The notes under the pieces are model-generated. The model was not told the origin of the DNA, did no database searches, and was given only the letters and a program-made list of their open reading frames with translations. From contig NZ_MEEX01000035.1 in assembly GCF_001724605.1 (NCBI RefSeq), positions 1-43,047 of the forward strand: a DNA stretch of 43,047 nucleotides, read 5' to 3'. This DNA comes from Phenylobacterium sp. SCN 70-31 (GTDB taxonomy: Bacteria > Pseudomonadota > Alphaproteobacteria > Caulobacterales > Caulobacteraceae). The stretch's first letter is position 1. Every line of letters begins with the position of its first letter. Below, piece after piece: positions 1 to 8,546 of this stretch. Position numbers and translations under genes: made by a program.

Positions 1-1
1 C

Positions 2-361
2 GCGCTGACCTCGGTGCTGGCGATCGGGGCGTTGGTCGCCGGGCGATATCTGGGCTGGGTTTGGCTCGACCCTGTGATGGGCATCGTCGGCGCGGTCGTG
101 ATCTCCGTCTGGGCCTGGAACCTGATGCGCGACACAGCCGCCGTGCTGCTCGATACGGCTGATGCTCACCTGGAGGGCGAAGTGCGTCAGGAGGTTGAAG
201 GGCTCGGGGACGCCAAGATCACGGACCTGCATGTTTGGCGGATCGGGCCTGGCGCCCACGCGGCGATTGTCAGCTTCACGGGCGACGCTTCAGCCGCCGA
301 CGTGCGCCAACGTCTGCGCAGAGTGCATGAGCTGGCGCACGTTACGGTCGAACCCCGATGA
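2..361 (+). CDS. dmeF: CDF-family Co/Ni efflux protein, DmeF-like, C-terminal part
   Basis: The gene runs in from the left edge, so its 5' end and true start are missing. The visible 119 residues hold the last transmembrane segments (around GRYLGWVWLDPVMGIVGAVV) followed by the cytoplasmic C-terminal domain of cation diffusion facilitators. The stretch DLHVWRIGPGAH is typical of the DmeF subgroup, inner-membrane proton antiporters that export cobalt and nickel. Known DmeF proteins are about 300-400 residues, so roughly the last third is present. It lies beside copper and mercury genes, in keeping with an accessory metal-resistance region. CDF membership is secure; substrate is inferred from subgroup resemblance only. 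Confidence 0.8.
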   Translation, partial: ALTSVLAIGALVAGRYLGWVWLDPVMGIVGAVVISVWAWNLMRDTAAVLLDTADAHLEGEVRQEVEGLGDAKITDLHVWRIGPGAHAAIVSFTGDASAADVRQRLRRVHELAHVTVEPR

Positions 362-385
362 ATCCGACAGCACGACAATGTTTGA

Positions 386-571
386 GGGTGGGGCTTCACA
401 GGTGCGTCCGAGCTGCGCGCCCAATCGATCCTATCGGACCTGATCAGCGCCCTCGGCAAGGCCAAGGCATCCCTCGTGCAGGGCCAAATCGAACATCACC
501 TCGAAGACATCGTTTCGCGGCTCAGTCGCATCGCACGACCAACTCGGGCGCCTATCCGGACTCGCGAAATA
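386..571 (+). other. degenerate reading frame between dmeF and the MFS fragment
   Basis: No convincing gene lies between the dmeF stop at 361 and the ATG at 618. Frame 2 stays open from 386 and encodes an amphipathic helix-rich stretch (ISALGKAKASLVQGQIEHHL) without an ATG or GTG start. Its A-x3-A and E-H-H pattern faintly recalls the C-terminal helix of CsoR/RcnR/DmeR metal-sensing repressors, which would fit beside dmeF, but the resemblance is too weak to name it. It may be a decayed regulator or chance. Confidence 0.2.
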
Positions 572-617
572 CCTGTGAGCGTCCGACGCTTAAGTTCGCG
601 CTGAGGAAGCGAACGTC

Positions 618-884
618 ATGTTGAGCGTTCTAGGAGACCGCACCTATCGGCATCTCTTTTTGGCCCAGGTCATCGCCCTGATCGGCACGGGCCTAGCGAC
701 CGTCGCGCTGGGTCTCCTGTCCTACGATCTTGCGGGCGCGAACGCCGGCGCCGTGCTCGGCGGGGCCCTGGCGATCAAGATGATCGCCTATATCGGGGTA
801 GGCCCGGTTGTGAACGCCTTCGTCGACCGTCTGCCGCGGCGCGGCTTTCTGGTCTCGATGGACCTCGTCCGGGCCGCCGCGACC
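618..884 (+). pseudogene. MFS exporter, N-terminal fragment
   Basis: An ATG at 618 opens a frame of about 88 native-looking residues: LGDRTYRHLFLAQVIALIGTG at the start, then two or three hydrophobic helices and the cytoplasmic loop DRLPRRGFLVSMDLVRAAA. This is the N-terminus of an EntS-like major facilitator (MFS_3 type), which normally has about 400 residues and 12 helices. After AAA near position 880 the frame turns into low-quality sequence, and another frame carries a TonB receptor. The gene is cut at that junction and cannot make a working transporter. Family certain from the N-terminus; substrate unknown. Confidence 0.75.
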
Positions 885-1435
885 CGAACTCGGGTCAGAT
901 CACGAGCACCCTTGAGACCAACGCGAACCTCGGCACGCTGAAGACCAGCGGCACCGACTTCCAGGTCGACTGGGTCGTGGCCCTGGCCGATGTCGGCGGG
1001 CCGCACTGGGGCACGGTGGCGCTCAACGTCATCGGCACCAAGCTGCAGGAGTGGAAGCGGCAGGACCTGCCCGGCGGCGCGTTCACCGACCGCAAGGGGA
1101 CGATCTCCAACACCTTCGGCCTGACCCTGCCGGAGTGGAAGTTTTTGTCGACCCTGAGCTGGAACTACGACCCCTTCAGCCTGGGCGTGCGCTGGCGCTA
1201 CCAGGGCTCCGTCGAGAACTTCAACAACCGGGAACAGGTCCTCGACGCGGTCAACTACTTCGACCTGAACGGCTCGTGGAAGCTGAACGAGACGGTGACG
1301 GTCCGCGGCGGGGTGAACAACCTCACGGACAAGCAACCCCGGGTCTATTCGCCGTCGATCGCGGCGAACACCGACCCTTCCAGCTACGACCTGGTCGGCC
1401 GTCGCTACTACATCGGCCTCACGGCCCGCTTCTAA
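878..1435 (+). pseudogene. TonB-dependent receptor, C-terminal fragment (first)
   Basis: From codon 878 the frame reads RDPNSGQITSTLETNANL and continues through outer-membrane beta-barrel strands to a proper end: GGVNNLTDKQPRVYSP followed by YDLVGRRYYIGLTARF and a TAA stop. The GVNNLTD box and the terminal aromatic Phe are typical of TonB-dependent receptors. About 185 residues remain of a protein that usually has 800-1000. No signal peptide, plug domain or start codon is present because the MFS fragment abuts directly. Intact members import siderophores, vitamins, sugars or other ligands across the outer membrane; the ligand here is unknown. Confidence 0.85.
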
Positions 1436-1455
1436 GCTCGAAAAGGTTCGAACCG

Positions 1456-1506
1456 ATGAGAAGATCTTTGCTGACCGTGGCCACTGGCGCGACCCCGACG
1501 CGCTGA
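1456..1506 (+). pseudogene. 5' stub of a gene with a signal-peptide-like start
   Basis: Twenty bases after the first receptor fragment stops, an ATG begins MRRSLLTVATGATPTR and then hits TGA. The first twelve residues look like the start of an export signal (Arg-Arg followed by a hydrophobic run), as expected for the gene once downstream of the receptor. The hydrophobic core is cut off at about 1488, where a second receptor fragment begins in another frame. It is most simply the 5' stub of a gene lost by rearrangement. Confidence 0.45.
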
Positions 1507-2693
1507 CGGTGCTGGGGGTGGCGAACACCAACCAGCAGGATCCGATCTCGGGCTCGGTCAACACCAAGGAAGCCTATCTCGAGCTCTCGGCGCCGCTGCT
1601 GGCGGACATGCCCTTCGCCGAGCGCGTCGAACTGAACGGCGCGGTCCGGTACTCGGACTACAACCTGTTCGGCAACAACATCACCTACAAGCTGGGCCTG
1701 GACTGGACGGTCATCTCCGGCCTGCGCCTGCGGGCCACGTACGGCACCGGCTTCCGTATCCCCAGCGTCCCCGAGCTGTTCGGCGGCGTCGCCGAAGGCA
1801 ACCTGACGACCACCGATCCGTGCAGCCGCTACTCCACGAGCGGCGATGCGACGCTGATCGCCAACTGCCAGGCCTCCGGCGTGCCGGCCGGCTACGTCCA
1901 GCTCGGCAACACGGTGCTGACGACGGTGGGCGGCAACCAGAACCTGCAGCCGGAAGAGTCGGAGAACCTGACCCTCGGAGCGGTCTTCCAGCCGGAGTTC
2001 GTGCCGGGCCTGTCGGTGACGGTCGATTACTTCGACATCCAGATCAAGGACGCGATCCGGAACATCCCGGGCTCTACGAAGCTCGCCGTATGCTACGCCA
2101 GCCCGAACCTTTCGCACCCGTTCTGCGGACCCGAACACTTCACCCGCAGCACGCGGACCGGTGAGGTGAACTTCCTCTCCTCGCAGCCGACCAACGCCGG
2201 CAAGGAGACGATGAAGGGGGTCGACTTCGGCGTGCGCTACGCCTTCGACGTGGCGCATCTTCGCGCCGACCTCGACTGGAACACGACCTACCTCGCCAAG
2301 TACGAGGTGATCCCCTTCGTGGGCGCCGACCCGATCATCTTCGACGGCTATATCGGCGGCGGCAACGGCGGCTATCCGCACTGGCGTTCGAACGCGAGCC
2401 TGACGGTGTCGGACGTCAACTGGAACGCCACCTGGTCGGTGCAGTGGATCGGTAAGGCGAAGGACTTCAACGCCTCGCCCGGCGACATCGGCGACGAGAC
2501 GCCGAACGTCTTCTACCACAACGTCCAGTTCGCCTACCGCGTGTCGGAGAAGGCCAACATCGCCGTCGGCGTCGACAACCTGTTCGACCGCGACGCGCCG
2601 TTCATCCAGAGCTGGACCGACGCGAACACGGACACCATGACTTACGACCTGCTGGGTCGTAGGGGCTACGTTCGCCTGCAATACACGTTCTGA
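1488..2693 (+). pseudogene. TonB-dependent receptor, barrel portion (second)
   Basis: This frame encodes about 400 residues of beta-barrel: LNGAVRYSDYNLFGNN, RATYGTGFRIPSVPELFGG, LQPEESENLTLGAVFQPEF, GVDNLFDRDAPF and a C-terminus ending GYVRLQYTF. The pair TGFRIPSVPELF and QPEESENLTLG is a hallmark of Caulobacter/sphingomonad receptors. Signal peptide, TonB box and plug are missing. The first possible start is GTG 1509, inside the barrel, so a functional product is unlikely. The junction at about 1488 uses the same RDP codons as the first fragment. It is followed 72 bases later by PepSY genes, the usual order for ferric-ligand uptake loci, which suggests this 3' part is in its native context. 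Confidence 0.85.
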
Positions 2694-2765
2694 CGGACGT
2701 AGGTTCCGGGCGCCGGAGAGAGGCCCCAATGCTCTCCGGCGCCTGCCCTTTTCTAGAGACCCCCG

Positions 2766-3473
2766 ATGCGGCTACCCGCTCTCGCCCGCACCACGCACAA
2801 GTGGTTCGCCCTGATCCTCGCCATCCAGGCGGTGTTCTGGACCCTCAGCGGCCTCTACATGACGGCCGTCCACATCGACATCATCCACGGCGACCGGCTC
2901 GTGCGCGCCCAGGCCCCACAGCCGATCGCGCTCGCCGGCCTCGTGGAACCGACGCATCTCGCCCACCTCGCGCCCGGACTGAAGGCGGCGCGGCTTGAGA
3001 ACCAGCTGGGGCAGCCCGTCTATGTCGTCGACGCGGATGAGGGGAAGGCGCTGTTCGACGCCCGCAGCGGCGAGAAGCTGTCCCCCTTGGGCGAGGGGGC
3101 GGCGCGGGCCCGGGCCAAGGCGCTGTTCGCCGAGGACGGCGACATCGTGAGCGCCGAGCTACTCACCAAGGCTCCGCTGGAGATTCAGACCCGACCCGTG
3201 CCGATCTGGCGCGTCGAGTTTGAAGGCGCCTGGCGGCCGACATTCTACATCTCGCCCCAGACCGGCGAGCTCGTCTCCCGCCGCCACGACCTGTGGCGCA
3301 CCTTCGACTTCGTCTGGATGTTCCACATCATGGACTACGATGACCGTCAGGACGTGAACAACATCCTCATTCGCATCTTCACCTGGATGGGCGTCGCCAC
3401 GGCGGCCACCGGTGGGTGGCTGCTCCTCTACAGCTTCCGCCGCAAGCGGCGGGTCCGAAAGGCCGCGGCATGA
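2766..3473 (+). CDS. PepSY-domain inner-membrane protein (first)
   Basis: The 235-residue protein starts with THKWFALILAIQAVFWTLSGLYM, the first transmembrane helix of PepSY-TM proteins. A periplasmic PepSY-like domain follows, then the shared box HDLWRTFDFVWMFHIMDYDDR and a second helix ending in RRKRR. Such proteins often sit behind TonB receptors and are thought to help reduce or release ferric ligands at the inner membrane; for this copy that is inference. The ATG at 2766 follows the receptor stop by 72 bases. The stop overlaps the next start (ATGA), so the two PepSY genes are translationally coupled. Confidence 0.85.
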   Translation: MRLPALARTTHKWFALILAIQAVFWTLSGLYMTAVHIDIIHGDRLVRAQAPQPIALAGLVEPTHLAHLAPGLKAARLENQLGQPVYVVDADEGKALFDARSGEKLSPLGEGAARARAKALFAEDGDIVSAELLTKAPLEIQTRPVPIWRVEFEGAWRPTFYISPQTGELVSRRHDLWRTFDFVWMFHIMDYDDRQDVNNILIRIFTWMGVATAATGGWLLLYSFRRKRRVRKAAA

Positions 3474-4261
3474 CCTGGTCGCCCATGTTCCTGATCCGCT
3501 GGCTGCACAAGTGGTCCGGCCTGGTCCTGGGCCTGCAGTTCCTGCTGTGGGCGCTGAGCGGCGCCGTGATGGCGCTCCTCGATCACCACAAGGTCTCAGG
3601 CGAACATGCGCTCGCCCCGCCCGCTGAGCTGCCGGCTGCCGCTGCGCTGCTGCCGCTGACCGGCGTGGCCGGAGCGGTCGGCGAACCCATCACCAAGCTG
3701 CGCCTGAAGCCGCTGTACGACAGCTGGGTGTACGAGGTGAGCACGCCCCGCGGCGTCAGGGTCATCAATGCAACGACGGGGCAGCCCGTCGTCATCGACG
3801 CAGCCAAGGCGCGCGAGCTCGCCGTGGCAGGCTTCACCGGATACGAGCCGCCCAAATCTGTAACCTACGTGGCCAAGTCCACGCTGGAGACTCGCGACCT
3901 TCCGCTGCCTGTCTGGAGGGTGGAGTTCGCCGACAAGGAGCGGCACGCTCTGCTCGTGTCCGCCAGCACCGGCGAGGTGCTGGCCGCGAAGAACGACACC
4001 TGGCGGCTCTGGGACGTGGCCTGGATGCTGCACATCATGGACTACGACGACCGCCAGAGCTTCAACCATCCGCTCATCGTCACGCTCGCGACGGGGGCAA
4101 CCTGGCTGGCGCTCAGCGGCCTGATCCTGCTGTTTCGCAGCTTCCGGCGCTCGGACGTGGCCTGGATCCTGGACCCGCTTGAGGCCTTGGCGGAGCGCCG
4201 GCGGGCCAAGCGGACGGCGCCGCTGCCGCCCGCCGCCAAGGACAGCCGCCCCCGGGCTTGA
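3470..4261 (+). CDS. PepSY-domain inner-membrane protein (second)
   Basis: The 263-residue protein is a paralog of the preceding one. It shares HKWSGLVLGLQFLLWALSGAVM near the N-terminus and WRLWDVAWMLHIMDYDDRQ near the C-terminal helix, followed by a Lys/Arg/Pro-rich tail. The ATG at 3470 overlaps the upstream TGA by four bases, which decides this start over an upstream in-frame possibility. Two coupled PepSY paralogs suggest a hetero-oligomer in the inner membrane. The pair probably works with the receptor whose 3' end lies upstream, in iron or other ligand processing (inference). Confidence 0.85.
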   Translation: MTWSPMFLIRWLHKWSGLVLGLQFLLWALSGAVMALLDHHKVSGEHALAPPAELPAAAALLPLTGVAGAVGEPITKLRLKPLYDSWVYEVSTPRGVRVINATTGQPVVIDAAKARELAVAGFTGYEPPKSVTYVAKSTLETRDLPLPVWRVEFADKERHALLVSASTGEVLAAKNDTWRLWDVAWMLHIMDYDDRQSFNHPLIVTLATGATWLALSGLILLFRSFRRSDVAWILDPLEALAERRRAKRTAPLPPAAKDSRPRA

Positions 4262-4317
4262 TACGTGGCATTGCAAGCGCAAGGCTGCGTTACGCAGGCG
4301 CGGCCGAAAGCGAGTCC

Positions 4318-5052
4318 ATGAGTGCTGCCGCTGCCCTGACGCTTCACAAGCGGATCCGCTCGGACATATCCGAGCGCATCTTGTCGGGGGCATGGCCCCC
4401 GGGGCACCGCATTCCTTACGAGCACGAACTCATGGTGGAGTACGGCTGTTCACGCATGACGGTGAACAAGGCGCTCGCGCCGCTTGCCGAGGCCGGGCTC
4501 ATTGAGCGACGTCGCAAGTTCGGGACGTTCGTGGCGCGGCCCAGGATTCACTCCGCCGTGCTCGACATCCCGGACATCCCGGCCGAGGTGAGCGGGCGCG
4601 GCGAGGCTTACGACTATGAGCTCCTGTCCCGACGCGTTCGACCCGCCACGGCTCGCGAGATGGAGGAGCTCGGCCTCGAGCGTTCGGCCGAAGTCCTCGT
4701 CCTCAAAAGCCTTCACCGGGCCGGCGGGCGGCCCTTCGCGCTGGAGGAGCGGCTGATCAACCTCGAGACAGTGCCGCAGGCCGCCGAAGCCGACTTCGCC
4801 GCCACCGCGCCGGGCAGCTGGCTGCTGAGCCATGTGCCCTGGACGGAGGCCGAGCATCGGATCAGCGCGGCGAACGTGCCGAAGGCGGTGGCGGCGGCGC
4901 TCGGCATCAAGCTGATGACCGCCTGCCTCTTGCTGGAGCGCCGCACCTGGCGAGGCGCGGACCGCATCACCCATGTTCGGCTCATCTTCCCGGGGGAGGC
5001 CTACGACCTCGTCGCGCGCTTCGCCCCGAAGAGAGGATCTACCGAGACCTGA
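4318..5052 (+). CDS. hutC: GntR-family regulator of HutC type
   Basis: The 244-residue protein has an N-terminal winged HTH (IRSDISERILSGAWPPGHRI, then CSRMTVNKALAPLAEAGLIERRRKFGTFVA) and a C-terminal UTRA ligand domain starting near ISAANVPKAVAAALGI. The spacing and the RPRIHSAVLDIPDIPAEV linker resemble histidine-utilisation repressors, which bind urocanate. No hut enzymes are in view, so it may instead control the neighbouring receptor/PepSY genes. ATG 4318 is preferred over TTG 4258 because the HTH fold begins shortly after it. Its 3' end overlaps the opposing CusA remnant by 14 bases. Confidence 0.8.
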   Translation: MSAAAALTLHKRIRSDISERILSGAWPPGHRIPYEHELMVEYGCSRMTVNKALAPLAEAGLIERRRKFGTFVARPRIHSAVLDIPDIPAEVSGRGEAYDYELLSRRVRPATAREMEELGLERSAEVLVLKSLHRAGGRPFALEERLINLETVPQAAEADFAATAPGSWLLSHVPWTEAEHRISAANVPKAVAAALGIKLMTACLLLERRTWRGADRITHVRLIFPGEAYDLVARFAPKRGSTET

Positions 5053-6120
5053 TCCCGCGCGGCCACGATGCTCCGCGCCGACGCCGCGATGCAGTACAGC
5101 GGCGCCGCTCAGGAATCTCGCGGGGCGCGCGGTGGCGCCGGCGGCGCAACAGGAGGTACCCCGCTGGGATGACAAGCATGGAGAGCAGGGGAGCCGTCAG
5201 CATGCCCCCGATCATCGGCGCCGCGATCCGGCTCATCACCTCCGAGCCGGCGCCATGGCCGATCAGCACAGGCGTGAGCCCCGCCAGGATCACCGCCATC
5301 GCCATGGCTTTCGGACGTACGCGCAGCAGCGCCCCTTCCCGAATGGCGTCCTCGACGTCACCGGGGCCCGGTTCGGGCCCGCGCTCGGCAAGGGCGTGCT
5401 TCAGGTAGATGAGCATCACGACCCCGAACTCCGCGGCGACCCCGGCGAGGGCGATGAAGCCCACCCCAGTCGCCACCGACTGGTCATAGCCAAGGAGGTA
5501 GAGCGCCCAGAACTCGCCGGTGAGGGCGAAGGGCAAGGTGAGCATTATGAGCGCCGCCTCGTCCAAACGACGGAAGGTGACGTAGAGCAGAAGGAAGATG
5601 ATCGCGAGCGTCGCGGGCACGACGAGCTTCAGCCGCTCGGCCGCCCGTTCGAGGTACTCAAACTGCCCCGAGTAGGCGATCGAGACACCCGATGGCAGCT
5701 GTACGTCCTCGCTGAGCGTCTGGCGAAGGTCGCCGATCACCGAACTTAGGTCGCGGCCCCGGACGTCCACATAGACCCACGTGGAGGGGCGGGCGTTCTC
5801 CGTCTTCACCATCGGTGGGCCGTCTGCGATCGTGATGGCCGCCAGCGTGCCGAGCGTGATCTGTTGGCCCGTGGGCGTCAGGATCGGCAGCCCTCGCAGC
5901 CCCTCAAGGCTGTCGCGCAGCTCACGCGGGTAGCGGAGGCTGATCGGATAGCGCGCCACGCCCTCCACCGTTTCGCCGATGGTCTCACCGCCGATTGCGC
6001 CGGAGACGATTTCCTGGACATCGGCGATGTTCAGGCCGTAGCGGGCAGCCGCGGCGCGGTGGATCTCGTGTCAACATAGCGCCCGCCTGTCAGCCGCTCG
6101 GCGCCGGGCAACTCGGTTCA
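5039..6120 (-). pseudogene. CusA/CzcA heavy-metal RND pump, C-terminal remnant with frameshift
   Basis: Reading leftward, the segment first encodes TELPGAERLTGGRYVD. After a one-base slip near 6066 it continues as AAAARYGLNIADVQEIVSGA and runs through the C-terminal membrane domain (DEAALIMLTLPFALTGEFWALYL, GVAAEFGVVMLIYLKHA). These are signatures of CusA/CzcA, the inner-membrane pump of tripartite Cu/Ag or Co/Zn/Cd efflux. Intact pumps have about 1040 residues; about 350 remain. The N-terminal two thirds are gone: the fragment abuts the copD stop codon directly. The tail after LLLRRRRH is low-complexity and may be foreign. Non-functional. Confidence 0.85.
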
Positions 6121-6125
6121 CGTCC

Positions 6126-7055
6126 TCACATGGCCCCTGGCGGCGCGAGCGTGCCGAACCATGCGACCAGCGCCAGCACACCGAAGCCCAGCGCGGTTTC
6201 GAGGATGACGCTTCGACGCAAGTGGGCGAGGGCCGCACCCTCGCTGTCTTGAGCGCCGAGGCCGCGTCCGAGCGCTGGCGTCAGCTGGAAGCGGTTTGCC
6301 GCCGCAAGCCCGAACATGACCACAAACAGGACCAGCTTGAGCGACAGGAGCCGGCCGTAGGCCGTGGTCCAGAGGCCGTTGAGATGATCGAGCCCGACCA
6401 GGAACCAGCCGTTGATCGCACCGGTGGCGAGGAGCACGGCCACGACAGCTGTGCCGACCCCGGAGAAGCCGTGTAGAGCGCGGTGGAGGGCCCCCGTCGC
6501 TGCTGGAGTTGGGGTGGGCGTACGAAGCAACAGCAGAAAGGCGACGAGCGCGCCGATCCACACCGCCGCAGCCCAGGCGTGGAGGATGTCAGAGACGAGA
6601 TGAAGGGACGCGCCGACCCCCTCTGTGGCCGCGCCGTGACCCATCCAGGCCAAGCTTGCTGTTGCGATCGCGCCAAGCGTGGCCGCCACGATCCAGGTGG
6701 TGCGAGAGGGCTTGAGCACGAGGATCAGCAGCACCGCCAGCCCCGCAGCCGCGGCGCGGATTATGGCCGCCTTGCCGAGATCCATGCCGGTGGCGACGGC
6801 GCTCAGGGTCTCGGGCTTCAACCCTTCGGAAAAGGAGCCACTGAGGATGCTGGCCTGCCCGAGGATCGACAACAGAGCCGTCGCAGCCAGGAGCGTTCCG
6901 GCGCAAGCGAGAAGTCGGCTGGCCCATGGCGCCTCGGCCGCGGATCCATCTCCTCGCCCCGGCAGTGCGTAGACGAAAAAGAGCGATGATCCCATCAGGA
7001 CCATCGCTCCCAGATATTGCGCCAGCCTGAGGACGATGACCGCAGGCTCAAGCAC
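6126..7055 (-). CDS. copD: copper resistance protein CopD
   Basis: The 309-residue integral membrane protein has about eight hydrophobic helices, from LEPAVIVLRLAQYLGAMVLM through HLVSDILHAWAAAVWIGALVAFLLLL to LGFGVLALVAWFGTLAPPGAM. The His-Ala-Trp and Trp-Met-Gly-His motifs are typical of the CopD domain, which acts with CopC in moving copper across the inner membrane. A GTG at 7055, two bases after the copC stop, is the likely start. The frame stays open far upstream, but that part reads as an antisense-like shadow of copC. The stop is followed at once by the CusA remnant, an apparent deletion point. Confidence 0.88.
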   Translation of the reverse strand: MLEPAVIVLRLAQYLGAMVLMGSSLFFVYALPGRGDGSAAEAPWASRLLACAGTLLAATALLSILGQASILSGSFSEGLKPETLSAVATGMDLGKAAIIRAAAAGLAVLLILVLKPSRTTWIVAATLGAIATASLAWMGHGAATEGVGASLHLVSDILHAWAAAVWIGALVAFLLLLRTPTPTPAATGALHRALHGFSGVGTAVVAVLLATGAINGWFLVGLDHLNGLWTTAYGRLLSLKLVLFVVMFGLAAANRFQLTPALGRGLGAQDSEGAALAHLRRSVILETALGFGVLALVAWFGTLAPPGAM

Positions 7056-7057
7056 GA

Positions 7058-7420
7058 TCAGCCAACCTTGAAGGCGACTTCGCCGGACACCTTGTGGCCG
7101 TCCGCCGTCGCCGCCGTCCAGACAACCTTGTAGGCGCCGGCGCTCAGCGCCGCCGTGGGCGCGCCCGTGAGGCTCTTGCCGTCCTTGGAGACGGTGGTCT
7201 TCACAGCGACCTTCATCCCACCGTGCTCGGGCATGACCACCTCGAACTTGGAGAAGGCCGGCACCAGCTTCTCGCTGAACGTCAGGGTGATGATCTTCGG
7301 CGCGGCGACCGTGGCGTTGGCGGCCGGGTTCGACGACACGAGTTTCGCATGGGCGGCGGCTTGCGAGGCCACGAGAAGGGTCGCCGCAGCGACCGCGACA
7401 CCGAGGTGATGACGGATCAT
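7058..7420 (-). CDS. copC: periplasmic copper-binding protein CopC
   Basis: The 120-residue protein starts MIRHHLGVAVAAATLLVASQ with a cleavable signal ending AAA. The mature protein would begin HAKLVSSNPAANATV, exposing the N-terminal His that binds Cu(II) in CopC. The rest is the CopC beta-barrel (KIITLTFSEKLVPAFSKFEV), with a second conserved His in TAATADGHKVSGEVAFKV. ATG 7420 is chosen because the signal peptide follows directly; an upstream start would add 16 unrelated residues. It forms an operon with copD. Confidence 0.92.
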   Translation of the reverse strand: MIRHHLGVAVAAATLLVASQAAAHAKLVSSNPAANATVAAPKIITLTFSEKLVPAFSKFEVVMPEHGGMKVAVKTTVSKDGKSLTGAPTAALSAGAYKVVWTAATADGHKVSGEVAFKVG

Positions 7421-7488
7421 GGTGGATATCCCGACTGAAGTATTCAAAGGGATATACGCACCCGGCACATGAACCCCTCATGATCGGG

Positions 7489-7520
7489 CCTGCCGCCGGC
7501 GGTGGCTTGCCGGCGGCAGG
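7489..7520 (-). terminator. perfect 12-bp hairpin after the DUF305 gene
   Basis: CCTGCCGCCGGC at 7489-7500 is the exact reverse complement of 7509-7520, with an 8-base loop. It starts 5 bases after the stop of the DUF305 gene. No U-run follows on either strand, so it may be a stem that protects or pauses the transcript rather than a classical terminator. It separates the DUF305 gene from copC. Confidence 0.6.
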
Positions 7521-7525
7521 TGGGA

Positions 7526-8197
7526 TCAGCCGCCGAGCTTCGACTGCAGTTCGGCGATCTCTTTCGTCTGCATGTCGATGGTCTTCTGCGCCATCCGCCG
7601 GATCTCAGGGTCCTTCGCGTCCTGCAGGACCCGTTTCGACATGTCGATGCTGCCCTGGTGGTGTTCGATCATCTTACGCGCCCAGGTCTGGTCCGCATTT
7701 GCGCCGGTCGCCGCCATCATCTTCTGGCTCATGGTCGCTTCCATCTCGGCGAACGGATTGGCTTGGCCGCCCTGCTCGCCGGCGTGCGCCTGAACCCATT
7801 TGTCGAGCTCGGCCCGGTCCTTGGTCTGCATGTCCATGGTCTTCTGGGCCATGTCGTGCATCGGCCCGTTGGGAGACTGGTTGAGCAGCGCCCGCGACAT
7901 GTCGATACCGCCCTGGTGGTGAGCCATCATCTTCATCGCCCAGGTGCTTTCGACGGTGGAGCCGACCGCTGCAGCCATCTTCTGCTTCATGTCCGTCTCG
8001 ATCGGCATGAAGACCGCCGCGGGTCCGCTGGCCGGGATCGCCGCATTGGCGCTCGCGGGTGAGGCCGCCGACTCTGCCGCAGTCGCGGCCGGCGCCTCGG
8101 TGCTCTCGTTGCTCTTGTTGCACCCGGCGAGACCCAGGATGGCGATCGCTGCGCCCGTCATGAGCCAGGTTGGTGCAAGTCCATTGTTCGTCGGCAT
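7526..8197 (-). CDS. DUF305 lipoprotein, copper-associated
   Basis: The 223-residue protein has a lipoprotein signal with lipobox LGLAGC (Cys26), then an Ala/Ser/Glu-rich linker. Two copies of the ferritin-like DUF305 motif follow: MKMMAHHQGGIDMSRALL and RKMIEHHQGSIDMSKRVL, each with a His-His pair and Met-rich helices. DUF305 proteins commonly accompany copper-resistance genes and include the periplasmic copper binder CopM. A role in periplasmic copper buffering is inferred from family and from the adjacent copC-copD. The start is the ATG at 8197; gene and signal are complete. Confidence 0.9.
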   Translation of the reverse strand: MPTNNGLAPTWLMTGAAIAILGLAGCNKSNESTEAPAATAAESAASPASANAAIPASGPAAVFMPIETDMKQKMAAAVGSTVESTWAMKMMAHHQGGIDMSRALLNQSPNGPMHDMAQKTMDMQTKDRAELDKWVQAHAGEQGGQANPFAEMEATMSQKMMAATGANADQTWARKMIEHHQGSIDMSKRVLQDAKDPEIRRMAQKTIDMQTKEIAELQSKLGG

Positions 8198-8546
8198 GGG
8201 CGTTCCCTTTGTTCCCGTCGCGGCAACGCCTACAGCGCAGCCAGCGTTCCGGATTTACAAGAGCAGGAACCAAGTACGGCGGCAGACTCTCCTGTGATGG
8301 GAAAGTTATGCGGAGGTGTTCGGGGCTTCCGGGGTCCTTTCGATCTTTGGCGAAGGCTTTACCAACGAGGTCGACAATGTAGGGCCAAAGCTGAAAGCAG
8401 CGGCCGAGCAGCTCCATGAAGACGGCCTAGTCTCCAACACGTCTCAGTGCGGGACGATGGACGCAGCGAAGCCTACGCCACGCTCTTATTGCTTTCAGGC
8501 GGCAAGACCTGGGTCTTCGCTCAGCATGGTTGATCGTTGGCGCAGG
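8198..8546. other. intergenic region, no supported gene
   Basis: No gene is supported in these 349 bases. A plus-strand frame from GTG 8316 (FGASGVLSIFGEGFTNEVDN, then KLKAAAEQLHEDGLV) reads somewhat like protein, but it has no ribosome-binding site and runs into the convergent operon to the right. It may be a gene relic. The part before 8316 should hold the promoter of the leftward DUF305 gene; no clear box is visible. Confidence 0.3.

Noticed and set aside
788..1567. A minus-strand frame across the receptor fragment
   Set aside because: Shadow of the beta-barrel frame; composition is not protein-like.
6126..7481. A 451-residue CopD
   Set aside because: The first part is an out-of-frame reading of copC; CopD homology begins at GTG 7055.
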